DNA of 64,000 nt from Acholoe squamosa (lineage: Eukaryota > Annelida > Polychaeta > Phyllodocida > Polynoidae). This document shows, in pieces, positions 10,962 to 22,649 of this stretch. The translations under genes and the position numbers were made by a program. Below the pieces are notes generated by a model. That model saw nothing but the letters and a program-made list of their open reading frames with translations, made no database searches and was not told the origin of the DNA. Location of the stretch: the NCBI GenBank assembly GCA_949317995.1, contig OX439041.1, forward strand, positions 11,916,001-11,980,000, given 5' to 3'. Each line of letters starts with the position of its first letter. The stretch's first letter is position 1.

Positions 10962-11391
10962 CCTTTAAGGACCGCTTGATGCACTGATGAATTGCTGGCA
11001 AGCACTTCAGTGGTGCATCATGCCAAACCTCCCGGGACTGTGCCAAATCTGTAGGGTCGGCATGATGCATGAATGTAGCCCTCTAGCCTGATTCATGATT
11101 GTAGTCTGGGCAAGTTGCTTACTTACGCTGCATTCATGAATTATGACGGCCATGATGCACTCCTGCATCAGCGGCACATGAAGGGTAAACTTTTTGGAAT
11201 TAAGGGCCACTCTTGTATCATGCCCATTGGTCGTCATGGAACACAACCCTTGTGAGTAACTCGCCATGGCTATATTCATGCATCATGCTGAACCGTGGGG
11301 GTTGGTACAGTCCTGGAGCGTTGGAATGATGCTCCAATAAAGTGATGGTGAGCAGACTCTCACTATGACGACCAATGGGCATGATGCATGC
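10962..11391. mobile_element. Hairpin MITE (family H) fused to the 43-bp minisatellite
   Basis: It opens CTTTAAGGACCGCTTGATGC and carries several CATGATGC modules and arms (GCTGGCAAGCACTTC, CTCGCCATGGC). It then merges without a break into the 43-bp array. Some modules appear duplicated inside it. This is the likely source of the array. Confidence 0.6.
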
Positions 11392-12800
11392 CTGCATCAG
11401 TGGGCTTTGAAGGGTTAATGGGCATGATGCATGCCTGCATCAGCAGGCTTTGAAGTGTTAATGGGCATGATGCATGCCTGCATCAGCGGGCTTTGAAGGG
11501 TTAATGGGCATGATGCATGCCTGCACCAGCGGGCTTTGAAGGGTTAATGGGCATGATGCATGTCTGCATCAGTGGGCTTTGAAGGGTTAATGGGCATGAT
11601 GCATGCCTGCACCAGCGGGCTTTGAAGGGTTAATGGGCATGATGCATGCCTGCACCAGTGGGCTTTGAAGGGTTAATGGGCATGATGCATGCCTGCATCA
11701 GCGGGCTTTGAAGGGTTAATGGGCATGATGCATGCCTGCACCAGCGGGCTTTGAAGGGTTAATGGGCATGATGCATGCCTGCACCAGCGGGCTTTGAAGG
11801 GTTAATGGGCATGATACATGCCTGTATCAGCGGACTTTGAAGGGTTAATGGGCATGATGCATGCCTGCACCAGTAGATTTGAAGGGTTAATGGGCATGAT
11901 GCATGCCTGCACCAGCGGGGTTTGAAGGGTTAATGGGCATGATGCATGCCTGCACCAGCGGGCTTTGAAGGGTTAATCGGCATGATGCATGCCTGCATCA
12001 GTGAGTTTGAAGGGTTAATGGGCATGATGCCTGCATCAGTGGGTTTGAAGGGTTAATGGGCATGATGCATGCCTGCATCAGTGGGTTTGAAGGGTTAATG
12101 GGCATGATGCCTGCACCAGTGGGTTTGAAGGGTTAATGGGCATGATGCATGCCTGCACCAGTGGGTTTGAAGGGTTATTGGGCATGATGCATGTCTGCAT
12201 CAGTGGGTTTGAAGGGTTAATGGGCATGATGCATGCATGCATCAGTGGGTTTGAAGGGTTAATGGGCATGATGCATGCCTCCATCAGTGGGTGTGAAGGG
12301 TTAATGGGCATGATGCATGCCTGCACAGGCGGGCTTTGAAGGGTTAATGGGCATGATGCATGCCTGCATCAGTGGGCTTTGAAGGGTTAATGGGCATGAT
12401 GCATGCCTGCACCAGTGGGTTTGAAGGGTTAATGGGCATGATGCATGCCTGCATCAGCGCGCTTTGAAGGGTTAATGGGCATGATGCATGCATCAGTGGG
12501 CTTTGAAGTGTTAATGGGCATGATGCATGCCTGCATCAGCGGGCTTTGAGGGTTAACTGGCATGATGCCTGCCTGCACCAGTGGGTTTGAAGGGTTAATG
12601 GGCATGATGCATGCCTGCATCAGCGGGCTTTGAAGGGTTAATGGGCGTGATGCATGTCTGCACCAGTGGGCTTTGAAGTGTTAATGGGCATGATGCCTGC
12701 ATCAGCGGGCTTTGAAGGGTTAATGGGCATGATGCATGCCTGCATCAGTGGGCTTTGAAGGGTTAATGGGCATGATGCCTGCACCAGCAGGCTTTGAAGG
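11392..12800 (+). repeat. 43-bp minisatellite, left block (about 33 units)
   Basis: The unit reads GGGTTAATGGGCATGATGCA then TGCCTGCATCAGCGGGCTTTGAA, with variants at a few fixed positions (CATC or CACC; GCGGGC or GTGGGT) and occasional 4-bp losses of GCAT. The unit matches the right terminus of the hairpin MITE family (for example 38758-38805), so the array is an expansion of a MITE end. It is broken by a LINE at 12801 and resumes at 15314. Open frames through it on both strands are repeat artefacts. Confidence 0.95.
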
Positions 12801-15313
12801 TTTTTTTTTTTCCTTTCAATGAAGTCAGGCGACTTCTTTTATTCAATGTAATCTCACGTGGAAGATGGTCGTAAGGTAATTCTTACATTGAATCGAATCG
12901 AAATTGGTGGATTGCAATCCATTGACTTTAGTCATATGGTATTAACTACTTTTCATCAATGATAACATGTGTATCACTCTCTGAAGGGTCCTTTACAGTT
13001 CAGTTTTGTCCAGGCATTCTATGCCGTGTCTATTGGTTTGGCACATTGTGTGTGCATGAGAGTCACTTATTGATATGTATTTCATATAAATGTGAGATAC
13101 AGCTTAAAACTAGGAAAGTAGCTCATTAGCCATGTGGCAACAATCATTACAATCAATAGAGCTATAACATATAGTAATACATATGTACCATTACCAATAT
13201 CATTTTATTTTGTGCAGTTGTGGAACCCCTCCCCGGCTTGCCTCGGTTTTACCTATCAAGGAAATGCTTATGGCTGCAAAACATTGGGACATATAGGTGT
13301 GGGCATAGTAAAGAAGAGTTTTTTTTTTTTTTTTTTTTTTTTTTGTGGCCGGTTTGACTTAGATTTGACTTTGATTCCATCCACCAGCAACAATTACCTC
13401 CACCCGCACATATTTACATATAATAATGAGCAGTGTAATGAAGAATGAATATAAATAGTATTCGCTTGATAACATCTATACCAAGATATAACTGCAGAGG
13501 AATATGTAGTAAAAGGCATCAAGTATTAAAGTGACAAAAGGTATAACAGTTGTATGACTACATACCAGTAAATAGCACACCCATTTACTATTTATTCCTG
13601 CCCCCCCTCTCCTTCAGAGTCAAAGTCAGAGTCCGTCTCTGGCTCCAATTGTGTTTTCCTGAGGTGCCTCTGGAATATGTTTTTGGACTCAGCAAGTTGT
13701 ACCCGTGCTGGGATCCTGTCCCATAGCTTTTTACCTCGATACAGCGGGCTTCTCTTGTATTTTTCCAACCTGGGCCGTCGCAGCCTGATCTGTATCTTAT
13801 GATCAGCCCTAGTTCTAGGGTTTTCCGCTGGTCTTAACCCTAATTTATTGACATATTTATACATAACTAATAATAATTGCTCATCCCTCCTATCCTGGAG
13901 CAGTGGCACCTTTGCATCCTTATGTAAAGTAATGGTTTCAATCTTGGAATAATCCCCTTTATAGATTTTAAGCCCCCTATTTTGCAGTCTCTGCAGCTTT
14001 TGTATAGAGGCAAGGTTTGCACTATTTGTGAGAAAACTACAATAATCAAAGAATGGCAACACGGTTTGTTTATAAATCTGCAGTGCTGTATGCTTGTCAA
14101 CTAGGTATCTTATTCTACCTAAGGTATACAACTTGTGACTGACCGTTTTAATGGTGTTCTTAACATGTGGTTCCATGCTTAACTTGCTATCGACTATCAC
14201 TCCTAGGTATTTGTAATTGTCGGGGTTACCCAATGCTGTATTATTGACTATAATTTCATGCTCCTGGCATTTCTGTATCTGGGACTTGTTGCCATGCCAC
14301 ACTACTTTTGTTTTACTAGCATTAATGGTTAACCCGTTTACCTTACACCAGTTAGCAACTTTAGACACATCGGATTGCAGCTTTAAAGCTGTTCTCCTGG
14401 GGTCTTCATCTTTTGCAACCAGTGCAATATCATCAGCGTACAGTTGAATAGAGCATTCATCTATACATTCCTTAATGTCATTTATAAACATTATAAAAAG
14501 TAGGGGCCCCAGGATTGATCCTTGGGGCACCCCAAATTTGACTGTTTTGGCTTTTGACTTATGATTGTTAAGCAGTGTGACCTGGCATCGGCCCTGGAGA
14601 TAACCACCTAGCCATCTGGCAAAGCCAGTGCCAAAACCGTATGAGTGAATTTTACGTACCAATAACGTCTGGTGGATGGAATCAAACACCTTGCTGAAAT
14701 CGACATAGCACACACCTGCTACTTTCCCTTCGTCACGTGTAGTGTATAATTCTTCAGTGAGATTAAGAACCGCCTCTGTGGTGCCCCTCCCTTTTCTGAA
14801 ACCATATTGCCTGTCAGATAGCAAGCCTCTATTATCAAGGCTGTTTGTAACGAAGCTATGGACCAGTTTTTCTAACAGCTTGCCCGGTATAGGCAGCAGG
14901 CTGACTGGGCGCCAATTAGAGACCTCCGAGAGGGAGCCAGATTTGGGTATCGGGATGACCATGGCTTTTGACCATTCGTCTGGGAAAATTCCCGTACTTA
15001 TACTACAATTGAATAGATTTCTCAGTTGAGGGGTGATAACAGTGAAAGCATCTTTACAGACCCTGGCTGATATGAACTCCAGTCCTGATGATTTATCAAT
15101 GCAGATGTTATTAACAACTTTGGCCACCTCTTCATGAGAGAAGACTGGCTTACCCTGGGGCCAGCCATTCTCCCCCCTGTCTAGTGCGGCCTTTTCAAGT
15201 TGCTCTAGTAGCTTGTCTAGGTTCAGCTCTTCATCTGCCGGTCTGGTCTAGCTAGACTCATTAGCTTCAAACAGCTTTTGACCAATTCCAGCGAAGTAGC
15301 TGTTGCAGAAACT
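12801..15313 (-). mobile_element. 5'-truncated LINE copy 2, inserted in the minisatellite
   Basis: The left junction is array sequence GAAGG followed by T(11), the poly(A) end of a minus-strand LINE. The right junction is LINE sequence followed by GGTTAATGGG, the array resuming in register. Joining the flanks recreates one minisatellite unit with at most 1-2 bp duplicated. The 3' part (12812-13591) has no gene and contains a T(22+) tract at about 13320 and AATAAA (minus strand) just after the ORF stop. 5' truncation lies in the linker before the RT domain. Confidence 0.88.
13592..15313 (-). pseudogene. LINE ORF2 fragment: reverse transcriptase, nearly intact
   Basis: The RT domain is complete: SNWRPVSLLPI, QYGFRKGRGTTEAVL, CYVDFSKVFDSI, GVPQGSILGPLLFIMF, catalytic YADD (about 230 residues after GTG codon 15127) and YLGVIVDSKL. 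A C-terminal region ends YKRSPLYRGKKLWDRIP and an acidic tail. The frame is open from the junction at 15313 except for TAG at 15248-15250. A homologous SYFAGIGQKLFEANE lies before that stop and continues in frame after it. There is no endonuclease domain. Only one nonsense codon in over 570 codons suggests a fairly recent insertion. The family is jockey/CR1/I-like; the exact clade needs a phylogeny. Confidence 0.87.
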
Positions 15314-16290
15314 GGTTAATGGGTATGATGCATGCCTGCACCAGTGGGTTTGAAGGGTTAATGGGCGTGATGCATGCCTGCATCAGTGGGCTTTGAAGGG
15401 TTAATGGGCATGATGCATGCCTGCACCAGTGGCTTTGAAGGGTTAATGGGCATGATGCATGCCTGCACCAGTGGGCTTTGAAGGGTTAATGGGCATGATG
15501 CATGCCTGCATCAGTGGGCTTTGAAGGGTTAATGGGCATGATGCATGCCTGCACCAGCGGGCTTTGAAGGGTGAATGGGCATGATGCATGTCTGCACCAG
15601 CGGGCTTTGAAGTGTTAATGGGCATGATGCCTGCATCAGCGGGCTTTGAAGGGTTAATGGGCATGATGCATGCCTGCACCAGGGGGCTTTGAAGGGTTAA
15701 TGGGCATGATGCCTGCCTGCATCAGTGGGTTTGAAGGGTTAATGGGCATGATGCCTGCACTAGTGGGCTTTGAAGGGTTAATGGGCATGATGCATGCCTG
15801 CACCAGTGGGTTTGAAGGGTTAATGGGCATGATGCATGCCTGCATCTGTGGGTTTGAAGGGTTAATGGGCATGATACATGCCTGCACCAGTGGGCTTTGA
15901 AGGGTTAATGGACATGATGCATGCCTGCATCAGTGGGCTTTGAAGGGTTAATGGGCATGATGCATGCCTGCACCAGTGGCTTTGAAGGGTTAATGGGCAT
16001 GATGCATGCCTGCACCAGTGGGCTTTGAAGGGTTAATGAGCATGATGCATGCCTGCACCAGCGGGCTTTGAAGGGTTAATGGACATGATGCATGCCTGCA
16101 TCAGTGGGCTTTGAAGGGTTAAAGGGCATGATGCATGCCTGCACCAGTGGGTTTGAAGGGTTAATGGGCATGATGCATGCCTGCACCAGTGGGTTTGAAG
16201 GGTTAATGGGCATGATGCATGCCTGCATCAGTGGGTTTGAAGGGTTAATGGGCATGATGCATGCCTGCATCTGTGGGCTTTGAAAGGTTA
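15314..16290 (+). repeat. 43-bp minisatellite, right block (about 23 units)
   Basis: Same unit as 11392-12800, resuming exactly in phase after the LINE. It ends at 16290 with a degenerate GAAAGGTTAAAAGG copy. The two blocks are one array of about 55 units split by the insertion. Confidence 0.95.
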
Positions 16291-16834
16291 AAAGGATAGT
16301 GTTATACACCCTCCTTTTTATTTTTAACATTTTCTGAATATTCAGTTGCGTATGATTTTGTTGGCATCAGAGATTCTACAGAGGTTGACAAATTAAGAAA
16401 ATCCCTGTTTTTTTTTTCTTCAGAATTTAGTGGTTTTTTTTACCTATTTTTTCCTACTTTAACATTCTCTGTAGACATTAATAATTGGAATATCCACTAA
16501 ATAAAGTACCTTTTCCTACTAAGTCATCTCTAGATTACATTCAAACCATCAGTGCAATCATCTTTAATGATGTACCATCCTGTATGACTGTTGGAAAAAA
16601 GTAACATACAAAAAAAAACCCGTTTTTGTTCCATTAACATTCTGTCCCTAGCAAACGGTCCTTTATTGCCAGAACATTGAAAGAAACAAAATGTGTGGTG
16701 AAAATGAAGTATAATATGTGAATCTCTGGTGCAAATTCACAAAATCATATGCAATTAAATATTTAGAAAATGTAGAAAAGGAGAGGGGTATATGTACTAT
16801 CCTTAAAGGATCATAAGGTAAAGGAGTCACTTAC
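16291..16834. other. Intron sequence, nothing recognised
   Basis: AT-rich, with no domain-bearing frame. It lies between the C2B exon at 16835 and the minisatellite. Confidence 0.5.
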
Positions 16835-16916
16835 TGTTGTTTGTTTTGTCTGATCCAAGAAGGACACTTTGACATAGGGATCTGATGAACCACTGAAGTC
16901 TTTTGCAGCCAGGTCC
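16835..16916 (-). CDS. RASAL1/RASA4-like Ras GAP, C2B exon 1 (Ca2+ loop 1)
   Basis: The 82-bp exon has acceptor CATGCAG before GGACCT and donor GTAAGTG after ACAACA. It codes for DLAAKDFSGSSDPYVKV and FLDQTKQTT. This is calcium loop 1 of a C2 domain with both aspartates of the D-x6-D pattern present. The first base completes an arginine codon split with exon 17143-17275, giving EARDLAAKD, which matches the EARDLAPKD-type sequence of vertebrate family members. It ends in phase 0 and reads directly into 7718-7864 (TT, then TIRGSLYPSW). Confidence 0.92.
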
Positions 16917-17142
16917 CTGCATGTAGAAAAGAAACTCAGTTATACCCAAACTAAGAACAGTGTCAAGTTCAAGAATTGTTTTAGTACCCCTATAATGCAC
17001 ACCATAAAAAATGTATAAATGTACAAGGAATCTCTTGGAAAACAACGAAGGATCTCTGGTAACTTTGGGACAAGGATTCTATCGTTATTTTGTCTTTTTT
17101 ACAGTGCATCAATTAATTCACAATGACCTTGGGTGTACTGAC

Positions 17143-17275
17143 CTTGCCTCTATGACCTTGACCCTGAGTTTCGCTGGTCCCCGTCCGTCTACAATGTACC
17201 TTATTTCTAGATGCACTTCTCCTTCTGTTTCCTGTTTCTTGTTGACATGACAGATCTTGAACCAGCTTTCCAATC
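17143..17275 (-). CDS. RASAL1/RASA4-like Ras GAP, C2A end to C2B start
   Basis: The 133-bp exon follows TTTTTTTCAG and ends at GTCAGT. It codes for LESWFKICHVNKKQETEGEV, then HLEIRYIVDGRGPAKLRV and KVIEA. The first part is the last strands of C2A (W-x-x-L-then-GE-x-x-L pattern of this family) and the rest is the linker and first strand of C2B. Its phases fit both neighbours exactly (2 bases in, 2 bases out). Confidence 0.92.
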
Positions 17276-18263
17276 CTGAAAAAAATAGATCTTTTAAACT
17301 GTACTGGAAGTGGGCGGAAATGCATTGGTCCCTGATTCGATATTCTATTAGAAAGAGGGTGCCAGAGGCCCAGCCATAGACCTTTTACAGTGTATTTCTA
17401 ATGGGTGGGATTATGGCGTGCATGCCAAAAGTAAGAAATTTGGTATAATTCTCAGGATTCCTTCAAATATGAGCTAAATTATAGAGAATGAGATAAAAAG
17501 AGTAGACAAAAAGGGAAGAATGGTCTACGTGAACATCCTGGTTCTTTTTTCTTTTTTTTTTGTGGAAAGATTGATTTTTGAGCCCCAGTCATCAGACTAT
17601 ACCACATTAACATGTGAATGCGTTCGTCAGATTGTTTAATTTTCAGTTTACAATCACCCATCCCAATACTGTTCTTCTTCCACTCATTTTGAGTTTGAGT
17701 TTGAAGAGTTTTTATTGGTCAAACAATCATATTAAAAATAAGGTGTTCCTAACAACCAAATAAGAATATAAACTCACATTATTAAAAGAGAAAAGTGCAT
17801 AAAGTAACCACTTGATGCAGTTCTGATATTGGGAGGGCATTAATAGCGTTTATAATCAACAAGCTGTGCGCGCACTTGATTATTGTTCTTGGTTGCAGGC
17901 TGACATTTTCACTTTAATGAAATTTTCGATTAAATTCAACTAAGCCGAAAAGGATGTGTTTGTAGTTACCTTGTTATATCCAGAACAAAGCTGGTCCTAC
18001 GAATTCTACTCAAATCTGGAAATGTTTTGGTTCATTTCTTTTCATTCGGTCTACTTATTCAATGCAGATCTCGAGTCAATTTTCAGTGTAATTTTGAGGC
18101 CTGATATGGAAAATATATATATTTTAATAAGAAAACTGAAAGTCGCATTTTATTTGACCAGACAACAAATTTGCAGAGCTAATCATACAGGTCACTCTGT
18201 AAGCTTTATTAAACAGTTCAATTAATGAGATAATATCAAAGTGGAAATGGTTGGTTATTTTAC
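17276..18263. other. Intron, nothing recognised
   Basis: It contains a T/A-rich tract near 17545 and scattered short open frames without domains. Confidence 0.5.
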
Positions 18264-18328
18264 CTTTATTTCCTTCAGATTGGATGCGGTCCCGACTTAA
18301 GGTCACCTTACCGATGACATCATCGCCA
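18264..18328 (-). CDS. RASAL1/RASA4-like Ras GAP, small C2A exon (DDVIGK)
   Basis: The 65-bp exon has acceptor TGCTTCCAG and donor GTAAAAT. It codes for GDDVIGKVTLSRDRIQSEGNK. DDVIGK with a following T/SLSR is a hallmark of RASAL1/RASA4 C2A after calcium loop 3. The split serine codon joins it to exon 23595-23708 and the final G joins it to 17143-17275 as glycine. It is too short to find by length alone; homology order and phase support it. Confidence 0.9.
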
Positions 18329-18409
18329 CTGGAAGCAAAATACAGAGACTTCATTTAGATAGGTTTAAATTATATAATCGGGAACGTTCAACAATTACGT
18401 CACTGCTTG

Positions 18410-18692
18410 CGGGCCTCCCCAGCCCCAGGCCATCTTTAAAAGGGGTCTATGTCTTGCTTTTCTATCCTCTCTGAGTGTGGGTGGTGTCCATATGCGCGGG
18501 CACTGGCACATATTCGTTCCTTGAATCTCCTCTTTCCTGTCCCCTCTTTCTTACATGTGTCTGGTGTCCATATGCACGGGCACAGGCACATGTATTCCTT
18601 TGTGACGTGATGTCTAATGTACTTTTTCCGCCATGAATATGACCTTAGCTGTCGGCTTGGCGTTAAACAACCATTACTCACTCACTCACGTC
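18410..18692 (+). repeat. SINE-like repeat ending in (ACTC)n, copy 2
   Basis: It has two CATATGCGCGGGCAC/CATATGCACGGGCAC sub-blocks, then GAATATGACCTTAGCTGTCG and a CACTCACTCACTCAC tail. It is homologous to 10614-10945 and to 40694-40912 (reverse). Confidence 0.65.
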
Positions 18693-19036
18693 ACTGCTTC
18701 GGGGTGGGGGGTTGGGTTCCGATGACAAGGCTAAATAATTTCCACACAAAAAGAGTGACCAGGGGGTGGGTGGGTCCTGAAAAATGCAAAGAAAGCAGTG
18801 ACATAATTGTTGAACGTTCCCATAAGTGGCAATACAAATATTTACCCAAATATAGGAAGCCTGCTTTGCCGTACAGACCTTTCCAACAGAGGGGTGTGTG
18901 CTTATACTCCTTAAAATTACATGAGATTAAATTGCTCAAACATAGCCCTTAGATGCATCTTATATAAATGTTAAGTCAGGGTGCGTTTTATATGCAGAGT
19001 CACTTTATACTTTGGGTACTATGGCTTTGGTCTAAA

Positions 19037-19106
19037 TGATCACTCCCTGTCTGTCTGGGTTGAGCAGTGGTCCTACAGCTCAACCCCGACACACAGGGAG
19101 TGATCA
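19037..19106. repeat. 70-bp hairpin
   Basis: TGATCACTCCCTG at the left pairs with CAGGGAGTGATCA at the right, and the match continues inward to GGGTTGAGC / GCTCAACCC around a small loop. The outer GGGAGTGATCA word is shared with the MITE at 1315-1624 and with 19375, but is inverted relative to that MITE's ends. Confidence 0.8.
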
Positions 19107-19415
19107 GTGTTCGGTCATAGTTTCTAGGTCCTATTCAGTTATAAAAATGGAAAATTGAACACTATTTCTATGCACAGTATTGAGTATAGCACTCTGGTCT
19201 AAGAGTATTTCTACCACTAGGTAGGTGATCTGGCAGATCAACTGCCTAGTGCCTCATTCTGCTCAGTCGGTAATGTTCTTGTTCATGCTAAGAATTAGAT
19301 TGAAATTGTATGGTCATTCACCAAAGGTCTCAGCATATGTTACTAATGAAGTACCAAAGGTCCTTGCATAAAAGGGAGTGATCATTTTTCTAGCCACAAG
19401 GTAGAGGCAAATTGA

Positions 19416-19850
19416 TCTTAATAGTCCTACTTTTGCTTTTATCAGCCCAGTAAGATCACATAAGAGTACTACTCTTGCTCTCATCAGCCCAGTAAGATCA
19501 CCTAAGAGTACTACTCTTGCTCTCATCAGCCCAGTGAGATCACCTAAGAGTACTAACTACTCTTGCTCGCATCAGCCCAGTGAGATCACCTAAGAGTACT
19601 ACTGTTGCTCTCATCAGCCCAGTAAGATCACCTAAGAGTACTACTGTTGCTCTCATCAGCCCTGTAAAATCACCTAAGAGTACTACTGTTGCTCTCATCA
19701 GCCCAGTAAGATCACATAAGAGTACTACTCTTGCTCTTATCAGCCCAGTGAGATCACCTAAGAGTACTACTGTTGCTCTCATCAGCCCAGTAAGATCACC
19801 TAAGGGTACTACTGTTGCTCTCATTAGCCCTGTAAAATCACCTAAGAGTA
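19416..19850. repeat. 42-bp minisatellite (about 10 units)
   Basis: The unit contains CATCAGCCCAGTAAGATCAC and CTAAGAGTACTACTGTTGCT. The length is divisible by three, so both strands carry long artefactual open frames. It is unrelated in sequence to the hairpin MITE. Confidence 0.95.
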
Positions 19851-20303
19851 TACCAGATCCCCTGAGGTAGCTAAATATTCTAGGTACTTCCGAGTAAAAG
19901 ACATGAGGAGTTGTGAGAAGATCGCAGATAACAAAAGATATTTTCCTGATTGTTCAAGAGTTACCTTTTTCAGTTTGACAATTTTCTGACATTCCTTTTT
20001 TATCACCCAGAGGTTTAGAACACCACTAGATCCGCCCACGCCACTGTCCCCAGAGGGATGGTCTCTGTACGTGTAAGTCTGTAGATGTGGACATATTAGC
20101 CTTACACAGAGCCATTGTCCACTCAGCAATAAGGCCTGGATAGCAATCAGGCAGTGTATTGTACATAGACTCATATTTCTAATTGAAATAAGATATAAAC
20201 CAGTATTATGAATGCCGAGTCAGCAGTTTATACTTCAGTCTATACACTCGGCCACCATTGTTAGGATGCCGTCAGATGATCGTGGGCGGACACTTTTACC
20301 TCT

Positions 20304-20511
20304 CTAAGGGCCGCTGGTGCAGGAGTGTATCATGCCTTCGGTTGCCATGATGCAACAATCAAGACAGCTTGCCAGCACTTCATTGGTGCATCATGCCAAC
20401 CCTACGGGGGTCTATCAGTGCCATAGAGTCGGTATGATGGATGAACCCAGCAATGCCTCATGACAACAAATGGGCACGATGCATCAATGCATTAGTGTCC
20501 CTTAAAGGGTT
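20304..20511. mobile_element. Hairpin MITE (family H)
   Basis: It runs from CTAAGGGCCGCTGGTGC to CATTAGTGTCCCTTAAAGGG, with the arm CTTGCCAGCACTTCATTGG and central CCCTACGGGG module. It is nearly full length; outer TTAA is lost on both sides. Confidence 0.65.
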
Positions 20512-20744
20512 GTATCTGTATTGTTAATGAGGTCTGCCATGTTTATGACAACATATTGTGTAGAAGCTTACAGACCATGGCCTATACACAAGGCTTTGTA
20601 TAAAACATGTTTAATATGTAGAGCTCATTAATATATTAAAGTAAGGAGTGGCTGCCTTTTCAAATCAAAACTGCTACATTTAACAAAGCCAACAACTCAG
20701 AGAGCTGCTTATATGCGGAGCTTTTCGGTAAATGTTTGTTGAGG

Positions 20745-20994
20745 TCCACCAAATGCATTAATACATCATGCCCATAGCTCGTCATGATGCATAAATGCAG
20801 CCCTGGTGAGTAACTCGCCAGGGCTGCATTCATACATCATGACAACCCCATCAGGTTGATACACTGCCCGAGGGTTGGAATGATGCTTGAGTGAGGTGCT
20901 GGTGAACAGACTGCCAGCACTTCAATGGTGCATCAGCCTTGTGCCGGCCAATGGGCATGATGCACTCCTACACCAGGGGCTCTCATAGGGTTAA
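20745..20994. mobile_element. Hairpin MITE (family H)
   Basis: It contains GCAGCCCTGGTGAG-TAACT-CGCCAGGGCTGC (perfect arm pair apart from one wobble), a GACAACCCCATCAGG / CCCGAGGGTT module and the terminus CTCATAGGGTTAA. Confidence 0.65.
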
Positions 20995-21379
20995 AGATGC
21001 CCCATGTGCTAATACCAGAATTAATAACAATGGAAACAAATTAAAATTGAGCAGAGCACCGAGACCCATATGGCAATCGGAATAAGCCTGAGGGCAAAAA
21101 CCAACAGCCTGCACTGACTGTTTTCAGGTCTGCCCCTCTGCTTCAATTTACTTCTTATTTCCTTAACCCAAAAAGGCCACATGCCCATAAATATGGGAAT
21201 AACGATAAATATGAGTGTTGTAAACATGTGGGCGGGGGATAGGTCAGAGGAGGAATCTAAAATGGCAAGACAGAAGAGGTTAAAAGGGACTGAAAATTCC
21301 CTTCCCCTCCCGGGCTCCCCCTACTCTGAAAATGCTTCCCATGCCCACGTTTAAAACGTAAATGTAAAAAACATTATTC
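20995..21379. other. Unannotated DNA
   Basis: No gene or clear repeat was recognised. A 68-residue hydrophobic minus-strand frame (21021-21227) has no known domain. Confidence 0.4.
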
Positions 21380-21495
21380 ACATTAGTCATCATGATGCAT
21401 GAATGGTGTCCTGGCGAGTTACGCACCAGGGAGTTCGCTTTAATGCATCATGCTATCCCTAACGGGCTGATACACTCCTAATAGAAGGGCATGAT
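21380..21495. mobile_element. Hairpin MITE (family H), partial
   Basis: It has TCATGATGCATGAATGG, CTGGCGAGTTACGCACCAGG and ATGCATCATGC modules. Only the left-central portion is preserved. Confidence 0.5.
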
Positions 21496-21677
21496 GCCCC
21501 AATGCTGAGAAGAATAAGTGCATCATGACAATAGGAGAACATTGAGACATCATGGTTCCCTTGAAGGGCTGGGCAGGTGTTCCTACAACATTGCTTGATG
21601 ACAAAAGAAATAGCCTCCACACAGTAAAATGACTTGTGGATACTAAAGTGGAAATGGAGATACTCATTGCTGATTGT

Positions 21678-22000
21678 TTAACCCTTTAAAGGGATGATGG
21701 TGGTCGTCATGATACATGAATTCAGCCCTTGAGAATAACAAACAAGGGCAGTACTCTTGTATCCATGTATCATGGATCACTTGGAGGGCATTGGTCGGCA
21801 TGATGCACTGGCGAGACTGCTCAAAGCACTTTATTGAAGCATCACACTGACCCTCATGGAGTTTAAATGTATTGACCCCGTAGGGTCAGCATGTGGCCCC
21901 AATAAGTGCTGGCGAGCAGTCGCGCCAGCACTTCATTGGTGCATCATGTCGACCAATGGGCATGATGCACTCCTACATCAGCGGCCTTTTAAGGGCTTAA
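21678..22000. mobile_element. Hairpin MITE (family H), long copy with TTAA at both ends
   Basis: It starts TTAACCCTTTAAAGGG and ends CGGCCTTTTAAGGGCTTAA. Internal modules include CACTGGCGAGACTGCTC and GTGCTGGCGAG / CGCGCCAGCACTTCATTGG. The 4-bp TTAA at both outer borders followed by CCCT fits piggyBac-type insertion. Confidence 0.7.
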
Positions 22001-22154
22001 TACTTATGATTTGCTGCCTAGCTCCCCATGAGCTGCTCACTTAGGACACAGTACATCACCGCATGCAGGTGGAGATCACAAACACACAGCTACAATCTCC
22101 ACCATACGCGCCTCGCGCCTCTCACTAAACATGGACAGGGGAGGGGGGGGGGGG

Positions 22155-22320
22155 GGTTAACATGATGATGCATGATGATGCATGATTGTAGCCCTGGTGA
22201 GTAACTTTCTCATACTACTTTCATGCATCAGGCTCATCCTTCAGGGATCCCACAGCATGAGCGTGATGCACCAATGAAGTGCAAGCGAGCAGACTCGCCA
22301 GCACTTCATTGGTGCTTATA
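22155..22320. mobile_element. Hairpin MITE (family H), partial
   Basis: It has GATGATGCATGATTGTAGCC and AATGAAGTGCAAGCGAG / CTCGCCAGCACTTCATTGG. The left arm has AA where the right arm would require CC pairing, an uncompensated change. It is preceded by a G(15) run. Confidence 0.6.
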
Positions 22321-22504
22321 CCACGATTTCGGCACTTCCGGTGGGTTTATATGCAGTTTAGCCGTGCATTATTCTGCATATACCACCCTTGTGCATTTTT
22401 GAAATTTTTGGTATATACTTTTTCGAGGTCACGTTGGACTTAGAATATTTTTGGAGACGCTGGCGGACATAGAAATTTAGCCTCGCCATTGTTTCAATGT
22501 GAAA

Positions 22505-22600
22505 AATCGTCCCAACTCGTATCAGGATTGAACCCCGGCCGCAGTGGTGGTAGGCGAAGGCCTTAGCCATAGCGCCACACTGAACGGTGATGAAATCCAA
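22505..22600 (-). repeat. tRNA-like SINE head
   Basis: On the minus strand GTGTGGCGCTATGGCTAAGG resembles a pol III A box region. GGGGTTCAATCC (22525-22536) matches the B box about 30 nt downstream. The intervening sequence does not fold as a good cloverleaf, so this is a SINE or tRNA pseudogene rather than a tRNA gene. It borders the foldback at 22650-23028. Confidence 0.55.
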
Positions 22601-22649
22601 TGCGAAGGGAAATAAGTTCTAACCTGCTATGTTTCCAGTCAGTTTTCGT

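Noticed and set aside
11392-16290. Telomere-like or CRISPR-like array because of GGGTTAA repeats
   Set aside because: GGGTTAA occurs once per 43-bp unit as the MITE end plus TTAA. There are no unique spacers and the genome is eukaryotic.
19842-20174. Minus-strand segment (about 19966-20079) as another Ras GAP exon
   Set aside because: It has a fair donor (GTAACT) and a CTACAG acceptor, but inserting it between exons 23595 and 18264 gives a stop and breaks the well-conserved join SGDDVIGK. An exon of another gene cannot be excluded.
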